From Amblyornis subalaris (taxonomy: Eukaryota; Chordata; Aves; Passeriformes; Ptilonorhynchidae): a stretch of 64,000 nucleotides of DNA. The notes beneath the pieces were generated by a model, which saw nothing but the letters and a program-made list of their open reading frames with translations, had not been told where the DNA came from and ran no database searches. The stretch covers positions 6,549,201 through 6,613,200 of the forward strand of contig JACAXG010000007.1 in NCBI GenBank assembly GCA_018881555.1, read 5' to 3'. This document shows, piece by piece, positions 9,961-20,900 of the stretch; position 1 is the stretch's first letter; every line of letters starts with the position of its first letter. Made by a program: the position numbers and the translations under genes.

Positions 9961-12900
9961 TTGATGCTGGAACCANCAGGACAAGGACAACACTCTGTAT
10001 TTCACTGGTGCTATCAGTTAGCACCAGCTCTCAGGACTCTGCTTTGCTACAGCTCATGGTCTCCGGCAGAAAAGGTGAAAAATTGCATGCGCCCACAGGG
10101 CATCAGGCCCTTGTATCTCCAAGGAAGCTGCTCCAGGTAGCCTGGTGCCNGTGCTGCGGGGACATGGAGATTTAGGCAGCCTGTGCAGGAGTTTTCCTGC
10201 AGCTTTCCAGGCTCAGGGCAGCATGCAGAAGAGCCCCCAAGGCTCAGGGACCCCCTGTGGTGGCCCATCCGGCTCAGAGTGAAAGGTGCTCCAGGGCTGC
10301 TGCCAGCCAGGGCTGGGCAACTCACCCCCGGAATGTGCCACAGCACATCACACCCAAAGTCTGATGGACTATGGCAGTGCTCCGGGGAGCTTGGGCTCGG
10401 CATGATTGCCTGGCAAATGAAGAGGGTGGTTTTGGGGTCTCGCTGCTGACGGGGCTGAGACTGGGGGCTTCGCAGCCCCAGCATAGTGCCCAGTCGCCTC
10501 CATCCTCAGTCCTGACGACACCCTTGTCCAGGCGATTAAGCAACATCCCTGCGCAAGGGCTGGGCACCATCTAGTGGAATAAAAAGCCTGTTGCTGGGAA
10601 TGTTTTGTGCCTGTTGAATGATGCCCAGCTCTGCCTGATGCTGGCGTGGGCGCTGCTGCCCTCTTGTCCCATTGCTTCCCTGAGCTTGTGGGGCGGCCTG
10701 CCTGAATGGCAGGGTCAGGTATAAAATTGGCTAGTTCAGGTATAAATGGCATAGATTTATAAATCAGCATTACCTCCCTGCACACTTGCTGTTAAAGCAC
10801 CTGGAATTTTTGTGCCATGACTCTGACTCTACATCCTGTGGCACACAGCATTTTGGGATGCTCACCCCGAGCCCCCTGCTCAGCANCAGTAATGTGCCTG
10901 GCTCCGCTCTCCCAAAATTCACCTGCCAAATGGCACAAGTGGGCACTGAATGGAAAAACGGCAAGTTTCCCAAGGAAAGGGTTCTCCTGGAGTATTGGAG
11001 CAAAGTGGGTAGCTGGTTTTTCCTNGCAGTGAAGGGTGAGCAGATGAGAGCTGGCAGGGTGGGAGCTGGCAGGGTGGCACCGCCACCCCTCATGTTCCAA
11101 CACCCACAGCAAGCTTACACCTGGGCTAGAGGTGGCCACCAGGTCTGGGAGGTGTTCCTCTGTGGCCCTTTGCTCTTTGGCTCTGCTGAGCTTTGTGTTT
11201 TTGAGGGAAGCTTTAATTCAGACCTTTAATATATATACTCATTTACAACCTGTTCCCATGTGTTGTTTTTTTGCTGAAGGGCAGCAGTGGTTTATCTACT
11301 TCACATGNGGACAACAGAGGATGTTGCTGAAATAATTTAGGGTCTTTCATCTCACCCTGTAAGTGAGTGAATGCAAGTGAAGAGTGATATGTACTTTCTA
11401 GGGGCACAGAGCAAAAATAAATTGTCCCTAAAAAGGTCATTTTTGTGACTTAAAAATCCCAGCTACTCTTTCAAATGCTAATTGTGNGCATGTGGCCAGG
11501 TAAGTACGGGTACACGCTACTGCTTCAGGCCAGCAGTGTTGCGAAGAACTGCTAAAACGCCTTTTAAAAGAAGTCTNAAAACCAGTGTTGAGCTTTGAGA
11601 AACTATTCAAATGGAGTTTTGAACTGTATTTTTTCAGGTACCGAGCTCGCTGGCTGTGCCGAGGCGGCAGGGGGTGCCCATCACAAATAGCTCTTCTCAG
11701 ATGCTTTCGTGGCTGCGTGGGGGAAGCAGGCACAGCCCAGAGAGACGAGAGCGCCTTCCCCCTTGTAACACCGTGTTTTTTCAGAAGAGGGCAAAAGCAC
11801 ACAGCCAGAGGGAGCAGCTGGAAGCAGCACCTCTGAAAAGAGAAGGAGCACGGCTACAGGACGATAATGATTCTCCCCCTCACCTGCCGTAGTTACTCAG
11901 TGAGACCCATCATCATCCCACGCCAAAGACCAGGGACTGAGATGGACTGAAACACCGTGCACAGACCCCCAGGAAACCTCTCCTGCCAGTGCTCAGCCTT
12001 CCTACCCCTAAGCTGGCAGCCAAGGCTGGGCAGCTGGAGGGGGCCTGAGCACATCCAGGTTTTTGGAGGCTGGAAGATGCCCCAAAGCTTCCAGTCTTTG
12101 GCAAGAGAAGCACTTATTGCCACGGAGGAGGGTGCAAAGCAGCCCCGGCAGTAAAAAACTTACCTGGGTTTCTCTTCTGCAGAACAAGCCACTCACTACT
12201 GCCTACCATCGGGAGGTTCAAAAATGTTTTTACTTACTCTGAACAGTCTCTAATAGGCTATCCACCAGGACTTCCCTGTAAAGATTTTGGGAAATATATT
12301 CTGAAGTCACAACCATTGCTATAGTCAAGCAATGTCAAATGATGCCCAGAAGTTTGACACATGAAGTGAAATGCAAATCTCAGTGAGACTAATAAAAAAT
12401 ATTATTAGCCAATAATATAATCTGTTTGGAGCCTCTTTTGGTAATCCTTGCCTATTTCCCTGCATCCTCATGGTGGGTCTAGAGGGACTGGTCTGCAGGG
12501 TTGCTTCGGGGAGTGATTGCCCTGCAGCTGGATACTTTGGTATACAACATCCTATACTACATTCACCCTTCTTAAATTCCTTTATGGGCCTTGCTCTGAC
12601 CCTCAGGGTACCCCTGATTTGGGAGAGTACAGCACTGACAATCCCAGCGAACTGTAGGTTTCTCACTACTTGAGGTGTCTGCCGAAAAATCATGGTGAAC
12701 CATGTGAAAATCCTGATGCTGTTCCTCCAGCTGAGGAGGTTAATATACCAATCAGTCAATCTGGGCTTAGTTTAGGCTGTTGGCTATAATTAACCTTTTA
12801 AATTTTGAAAGTTAATAGATACAAACTTCTTCAGTCACAAAATGGAAAGGCGGGGGGGGGGTGTTCAGGGGTCTTACACCTTGCTTCAAAGCTGGCTTGC

Positions 12901-14167
12901 ATGGGAGGACAGAAATCAGGTATATGGCCTTTTCAGCTTTCCTGGGGTGTGCAGAGAAGGGGCAGGAGGTTTCTCTCCCTCCCACCACTGAGTGATGAAT
13001 ATTTTCAATAATCTCCCAGCCTCCTGCTGCCATTGTCCAGCACCGATGAGGAAGATCAAGCCTTTCCGCCTTCAGATGTTCAACTTACTAAGAGCTTCTC
13101 TCCTTTTCCTCAGTGCTCCCTCCTCCCTTACCCCTGTTGACACATTCCTGCTAAAAGCCATCAAATCCTGCCCTGAAATACAAGCGGAGCCAAGGCCGCT
13201 CTGTACCTATAGTGTGAGTGGGCAGGATCCCTGCCTGAACACATGGAATGTTTCATACGCCAGTAAATCCACTCGTGCTTCTTCTCGGCTTAAACGCTCC
13301 TGCTTCCCAAAAATGTTGGGTCCAAACAGTAGAGGTTTAGATAAGAAAAATCCTAAAGGAGATTTAATGTTTGAAATAAAAATGTTAAGGTGCTAAATTC
13401 CAAATATATATTTAATACATGAATAATTAAGTACCTCGTACCAGGCACTGAATATGAGAAATGAAGGATGCAAGTATGATGACCAAAATGAGCCTTTTCT
13501 TCAATTCCCAGACACAAGACTGAGAAAAACGGGAAAGTTGTCCCTACCCATCCTTAACCACTCAACACTTTGCCAATTACCTAAAAGCAACAGGTGTATT
13601 AATGGAGAAATTATTTTAAGAAATGATCCTCCTCATGTAGTGCATGGGCATAAAATACCCTTATCCTATCCACAACGTTGGATGAATTTCCACCATCCTT
13701 CCCATGCCCAAGAGCACCCATGGGACCAGGACCTGAGGGGCATCCCTGCATCCAGCAGGGCTGGAATGGGTTGACTGCCACTCTTAGGAGCCCCAGCCAA
13801 ACCCTTTGGGTGCATGTCCAGTGCAGACTGGCTAGAAGGAAAACCGAATTTTAATTTCACTGTTCTTGCTGTGTTGCCTTTCACAGCAGAGCAGGGCCTC
13901 AAGAGGAAGATGCTGTCCTCAGGAGCAGAGCAAACCTCCTCCCAATCCTCTTGTGAGACGCTCGGCAGAGGAATAGTTGAACACCTGAAAACTTCAAGGC
14001 TTCAGAGACTTTAGATAAGAATCTACATTGACAGACTTTCACCAGTTTATAAAAAAAAACCGAAAAACCCTCCAAAAATATTTTTATTTAATTTTAATTT
14101 CTATTTATTAGGGTTAAAGTTGAAACAGCCTCATAAGAGTTTTCAGCAACAGACTAACAAATACAGA
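9961..14167. other. MEPE to RNF4-like intergenic region
   Basis: About 4.2 kb between two CR1 fragments. I find no exon of a known family on either strand. A poly-G run lies at about 12850-12860. The 5' non-coding exon or exons of the RNF4-like gene may start here or in 14300-14900, but I could not place a promoter. Confidence 0.5.
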
Positions 14168-14306
14168 GGAGAAGAGGCTGCCCAGAGGAGCTGTGGATGC
14201 CCCATCCCTGGAAAGGGTCGTAAGCAGCCTGATCTGGTGGATGGTGTCCCTGCCCATGGCAGGGGATTGGAACCAGTTGATGTTTAAGGTCCCTTCCAAG
14301 GCAAAG
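14168..14306 (+). mobile_element. CR1 LINE, 3'-end fragment
   Basis: It reads in sense orientation: the 'GAGGCTGCCCAGAGGAGCTG' and 'GATGCCCCATCCCTGGAA' segments, then 'CCTGATCTGGTGGATGGTGTCCC', ending in 'TTTAAGGTCCCTTCCAAG'. The extreme 3' octamer repeats are missing. Confidence 0.88.
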
Positions 14307-14931
14307 CATCATGGGACACCATGGGGGTGCAACGAGAGGGCTCCTGCTACCTGTCGTGGAATGTTACCAAACGGTTGCCTGAAGGTTCCATCCCAGAGAA
14401 CTCATGTGCCCAGGAGTCCGTTGGGTCAGTTGGCGGATCCTCAGCTGGGAAGCAGACGCAGAGCGTCCGTCTCCTCTGCGAAGCGTCCGTCTTCTCCGTC
14501 CCCAGTGGGAATAGAAGGTGATTTGGTGACATTTGTGAGAAAAACTCCTGACTGACTATACACGTAAGTGTAGATTATTTTTGAAAAGGTTTCTGATGCT
14601 GGGGGGCTGTCCTGGCCTTCTGGCCCAGCTCCAGTCTGGTCTGAGGCTCCAGTACCGAACTCATGGACAGAAATGGGTGACTCGGGAATGGGAATCTTGG
14701 AGCAGGGATGGGGATGGTTTTTAAGAGAAGAGGAATTCCAGATAGGTAATCTCCTCTCTTCTCTTCTGGTAGGTTTGGAAGAACATCATTCTCTGACCCC
14801 TAGAAGTCAGAATTTTGTAGCAGTGTGCTACCTAAAGGAATCTAAGGGATCAATTGCTGTAGCTTCTCCGACACTGCTTTTCTGGTGCCTGTCCTGCTTA
14901 CACTTTCAGTGGTTTTAGATCACGAAGCACC

Positions 14932-17900
14932 ATGAGCACGGTAAGTACTTTACTACTAATGCAAATCTGATCCCTAAAACACATTGTCCAGGGTAAATCC
15001 AGAAGGGACTTCAAGAGTTTGTAGCAAATGCACGGGAACAGGAGCAAATTAAAACTTCATATAGCTTCATGTTTTGGGATACTGAAGACTTTGGATCTCT
15101 CCGGGTGCTAGCAATAGTTCAGAAATGCTTACAGTGTGGACAACAACCTGATAAAATTGTAAACTAGTCTCCTCATTTGCAAGCCTTTGGGATAGGCTTT
15201 TCCTTGGTGAGGCAGCTGGTAAGAGGTCAGGGGGGATGCCTTTTCCTTGATGCGATGCACTCGGGTAGGAATGACCCATAGCACCATTCGATGCATATTC
15301 CAGCCTTTGCGGGAGNGTTTTCTGCACCCTTGTGCTTTCATTGCTGTTGCAAAACTGAGGGCCACGTTATCCTTACTCCCACAGAAAATGCTAAGGCTCT
15401 GCTCTCTCTTAGAATCAGCGAAAGCGCCNTGGAGAAGCAGATAATCCCAGTCCAGGTCCCAAACGAACCAGGCTGCTGGCTTCTAGCACAGCTGGAGCTT
15501 CGCAAGCAGAGCCAGTAGACCTCGAGGAAAGTGATACAGTTTCTTTTGAGCGTGGTAAGAACAGAAGCTGCTTCTGGAGGGTTGGGGTCCACCTGAATGT
15601 GTGCTTTTACCATTCTCTAGGTGCTTTGCTGGGGAGGAAGGGAAACCTGGGATTTTAGGAAGAGCCTAGTATGGCATCTCTAAACAGCAAGGCTCCTCAT
15701 AACCCTGTGGGTTTGTCACTGAGCTGCGATACGTTCACACTAGTGGGAGATGAGCTGTGTAACAAAGGTCCAAGTGCTGCTCAAACACCTGAATGTCTAC
15801 TCTGAGGAGCTGGTAGTTGCCCCAGCTGCCGCTACACAGGGTGGCAAACTAAGTTTGGCTTCCTCCCAAGTTGGAAGCAGATAAGGAAAATTTTGTCATT
15901 AGCTGTGCCCTGTCCCTCAAGGGCTGTAAAATTAGGATATCTGTAAAATAATGGTACTGTAAAACTAGGGTACCTGCTATGATTCCAGTTTTGGTTTGGA
16001 GTGTTTTTCCAGGGTGATAAACATTCCCTTATGTTAGATGAATTGTTTCTGTTGGTGTGTACCTCCTGCAAGCTGCTGTCATCCAACAGAACTGTGTGAG
16101 GAGCTCAGCCACTGCTCCTATTGCACTGCCACTTGCAGAGGACAGGGCTCATAATGCTCCCTGTGAACTGTTGAGAGCAAAGCTTGAGTGAAATGCTGGA
16201 CACATTCCTGAAGAGACCCAGGGCACAGCTGAATCCTACCTCAGCCTCTTCTAGCAGGGCAGCCCATTTCATTCCTCTGCAATCTCTGATCTTGATTCTA
16301 ACATTCTGCTTTTCAGCTGGTGAAGAATTCGTAGATCTCACAGCTGAATCTCCTGAGTCCGAAGACACTGATCCAACTGGNGATGGTTCTGGTGTGGTGA
16401 GTAGTGAATGGCACACTTCTCTCCACCGAATTAGTCAAATTATTTCTCCAGTTCTGTTTATTACTCCAAGAAGTATTTTTAAAAGATCCAGCCCACTGTG
16501 TAGTTTATCCCCTGAGTTTTGGGATGCTACTGCTACCATGCAAAGCAGAAACATGCAGCAGGAATAGGAAAAGGCCTCGAACTTTATGAAAGAATCTGCA
16601 TGACCCAACTCCAGTTCTGCAAAAACAAGATTGGGTTTGGGATTGTTTTTNTTTTCTTCTGCTGCTTTTCATCTAATGTAAAGTGTTCATGGCTATCACA
16701 GCTGAATTTGCCCATTTTGGGGGAGAAAGAGGGAAAGAAATACTTCCAGCCCAAATACAATTAAGGAAGTTAAATAGAGGAGCAGGGTGCAAGNTGTTCA
16801 GGTGGTTCCTAAGGTGCCTGTATTTCTACCCCATTCCAGCAGCAGGAGCAGAACCAGAAGCAGCCACTTGTTTCCAAAGCAGCAGAGAATTCAGCTGTGC
16901 TGCTGGCAAGTGATGAGGAAGTGGAACCAAGGGATGATGATGGGTATGTGACAGATAAAATGTCTCTCTGAACTTTAATTTCTGACATAGGGTAGAAAGA
17001 GTTTTTTGTCAAGGTTTTGGGTTCTGCTTAATTCTGTGCAAAAACTTCAGACCTAGAATATATTGGCCTGTCTGGAAGAAAACTACTAAAAAAGGCCCCC
17101 CCCCCAAGCAAGCTAAGTCCAGCAGAAATATTTCTTGCTTCTCTATTCATGAAGTCATTAATGAATGTATCTTACATTATGGCTTGAGATATGCTGAAAT
17201 GNTTGCAGTACATAAAAGCTCTTGGAATGATTGTGTTGCTGGGCTGGGGTTTTGCTAAATCAGAGTAGGGGATTTCTGCCATTTTATGTATCAGTAACCC
17301 TTGATGTGTGGTGAAATTAATGGCTGCATGTTTTTCTGGTTGTGTTCTGTCTAGTGCATTGTCATCAGCTACTCTTAGTTCTCCAGTCTGGCTGGATGAG
17401 TACTCAGAGGTGAGGATCCACGTGTTGTCATCCTTTCTGCTTTGTGNGAGGGGAATGGGGCAGAGGGGCTGTAGCACAACTCCTTTGTCTTATGTGGGAT
17501 GCTACAGGCAGCTGGCTTGAAGCACAGCCCTGGCTTTGAAGCTCCAAGTAGCTCATCTCTCCAAGTCCCTTCTTGGAGGTGTAGGTCGAGGGAGAAAGCC
17601 CTGCCAAGATGGCACTGCCAGATCTGTGGGTTCCTCATTATTCTAGCAGATACTGGGAGATTGCAGATATTCAAGTCCTATTTTCCTGGTTCCCATNGAG
17701 CAGCAAACTGGAATTCTTTCCTCCCAATCCCTGTTACGGTTTCCTTTCTTCATCACCTGTTCATATAATACAAAGTGTTCATGGCTAACACAGCTGAATT
17801 TGTCCATTCTGGGGGAGAAGGAGGGGAAGATTTGCCTGCAGCCTGAATCCAATTAGGGAACTGAAACAGGGGAGCAGGGAGGAGGGTTTTCGGATGGTTC

Positions 17901-20900
17901 TTAAGCTGCTGTCATTCTTACCCTGTTGAAACGGTGGGAGCAGGACCAGCAGCACCCACTGGTTTCTGGAGCAGCAGAGAATCCAATCCTGCTGAGTGAT
18001 GATGAAGAAGAACTGAGAGATAATGATGGGTATGTGACAGATGAAGTGTCTCTCTTAAGTCTAGTTTCTAAGATAGAGTAGCAACAGCATTTTGCCAAGC
18101 TTTTAGGTTCTGTTTAATTCCATGCAAAAACTTCAGACTTAGAATATAGTGGCCTGTCATGAAGAGAACTAAGTAAAAAATCCCAACAAAACAAAGTAGT
18201 AAAATTCATCAGAAACCTTTCTTTTCTGTTCATGAAGCCATTATTGATTGCATCTTACACTGTGGCTTGAGATATGTTGAAATGCTTGCAGTACATAAAA
18301 GGTCTTGGAATGCTTGTGTTGTTAGACTGGGGTGTTGCTGGGCTGGGATGTTGCTAGATCAGAATAGGAGATACTTAATTTCTGACATTTTGTGTATCAG
18401 TAACCCTTGGTGTGTGGTGAAAATAATTTTCTTGTCCTGTTCACTCTACCACAAGGCCCCTTGGTCCCCTAACGAGTGTGCTTTACGAGGATTGCTTCTT
18501 ATGGGTAAGAATCCATGTGTCGTCATCCTTTCATCTTCTGTGGGAAGGGGAATGGGGCAGAGAGGGAGCTATGGGACACATCTGGCTAATGGGCAGCTGG
18601 CTGGAAGCACAGCCCTTGCTTTGAAGCTCCAAGTAGCTCGTCCCTCCAAGTCACTTCTTGGTAGTGTATGTTGAGGGAGAAACCCTTGTCAAGGTGCCAG
18701 ATCTGTGGTTCCTCATTATTTAGCAGATACTGAGAGATTGCAGATACTCCAAGTCTTCTGCCCACAGAGGAGTAAACTTGAATTCTTTCCTCCCAGTCCC
18801 TGTTGGTTTCCTTTCTTCATCAGCTGTTCATCTAACACCAAGCGTTTATGGCTATCACAGCTGAATTTGCCCATTTGGGGGAGAAAGAGGGAAAGAAACA
18901 CGTGTAGCCCAAATCCAGTCATGGAACTGGGGGAATAGGGTGGAGGCTGTGGAGGTGGTTCCTAAAGTGCCTCTGTTTCTACCCTGTTGCAGGAATCAGA
19001 GCAAAACCAGTCAGAGCCACTTGTTTCCAGTGCAGCAGATAATTCAGTTGTGCTGCTGGCAACTGATGATGAAGAGGAACCAAGAGACAACAATGGGTAT
19101 GTGACAGATAAAACATCTCTCTAAAGATAGGCATCGGGTAGAAAGAGGTTTTTGACAAGGTTTTGGGTTCTGCTTAATTCTATGCAAAAACTTCAGACCT
19201 GGAATATAATATCCTATCTAGGAAGACAACTAATTAAAGAAAAATCCCAGCAAAATCCAGCAGAAACATTTCTTCTCTGTTCATGAAGTCATTAATGAAT
19301 GTATCTTACATTATGGCTTGAGATATGCTGAAATGCTTGCAGTACATAAAAGCTCTTGGAATGATTGTGTTGCTGGGCTGGGGTTTTGCTAAATCAGAGT
19401 AGGGGATTTCTGCCATTTTATGTATCAGTAACCCTTGATGTGTGGTGAAATTAATGGCTGCATGTTTTTCTGGTTGTGTTCTGTCTAGTGCATTGTCATC
19501 AGCNACTCTTAGTTCTCCAGTCTGGCTGGATGAGTACTCAGAGGTGAGGATCCACATATTGTCATCCTTTCTGCTTTGTGGGGGGGGGAATGGGGCAGAG
19601 GGGCAGTAGCACAACTCAGCTGGCTGATGTGGGATGCTACAGGCAGCTGGCTTGAAGCACAGCCCTGGCTTTGAAGCTCCAAATAGCTCATCCCTCCAAG
19701 TCCCTTCTTGGAGGTGTAGGNCGAGGGAGAAAGCCCTGCCAAGATGGCACTGCCAGATCTGTGGGTTCCTCATTATTCTAGCAGATACTGGGAGATTGCA
19801 GATATTCAAGTCCTATTTTCCTGGTTCCCATCGAGCAGCAAACTGGAATTCTTTCCTCCCAACCGCTGCTGTGGTTTCTTCATCAGCTGTTCATCTAATA
19901 TGAAGTTGCCTGTTTGGGGGAAAAAGAGGGGAAGGAACACCTCCAGACTAAATCCAATTAGGGANCTGAAACAGGGGAGCAGGGAGGAGGGTGTTCAGGT
20001 AGTTCAGGTTCATCTAATCACCTCCACACTGAAGTCTAATTGTATTTTCTTTTCTGTTTCTTCCCATATGCATTGATGCAAGCTTCTTGAAGGTGAGTTT
20101 ACATTTTACAGTTGATAATGGAATTGTTATAAACATAATCATTAGTTTGTCTTTTTCCAACAATCTCAGCAGCAGAGATTGAAACTGCATTTAGCAAAAG
20201 GCAAAGAACAGTGTTAAATTTTTTGACCAGTGTCTTAGAGAACAGTTCCCATCTGGGTTTGGTAGCCACCATCAAACACAGTGGAACATCCCTGCAATAG
20301 AAGTTGTATCTGAATACTTATGCAGGAAGGAACTTTAGTATGGTGACATTTTCTGTAATTTTTATTGATTAGTGCTTGATTATTATTACATGGACTCTGA
20401 AGTTGCAGAGATCACTGTTGCGGGTGGTTTCTGAGAATTAAAAAGCAAACAGCAGTTCTCACCCTTTGGCTGTTACAGACCAGGCCATTAAAAATTGACC
20501 TATGTTATAACTGTATATAATTGTTATAACTATATATAATTGATCTATGTTATATTATTGTAACTATAATTGATATATGTTATAACTCCATTTCCAAGTT
20601 ACCTTAACTCAGGAGGGAGATGATGACAATTTCTAAAGAGACACTGTTTCAAGTGTTTTTATAGTTTCCAAGAACTGTTCTTAACAAGAGTCATTTGATA
20701 GAAACTCCCTTTGAGTGGGAAGGTTTGGTTTAACACAGACAAAAGTAGTTTAACATCAGACAATGAGGAAGCACAGCAGCTCTGGAATGTGCAGTTCTAG
20801 ACTTAAACATCTGTTCTACCTCTTCTGAAACTTTCTGAACAAAGCACTCTGTGTTTTACCAGGCCTTTTCTTGTGTGTGAGCCACGACACCATGTTTCTT

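Larger units (their letters stand above)
16640..19990 (+). repeat. intragenic tandem duplication, about 1.06-kb units
   Basis: Three consecutive units each contain a conserved intronic stretch (AGCTGAATTTGCCCATTT), a SIM exon, an intron with 'GTACATAAAAG' and 'GTGTGGTGA' landmarks, a RING half-exon copy, and a downstream block (GCTTTGAAGCTCCAAGTAGC). SIM exons lie at 16840, 17941 and 18993. A fourth, partial unit starts at about 19860 and ends near 20000. The matching ancestral RING half-exon context lies at 22260-22700. The first and third RING-side blocks (17157-17730 and 19291-19863) are almost identical at an offset of 2134 bases, while the middle copy is clearly diverged. Confidence 0.9.

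Noticed and set aside
17355..17409. Idea that the duplicated half-exons form additional working RING domains
   Set aside because: They lack both cysteines of the CPIC motif, and no copy of the second RING half exists in the duplicated units.
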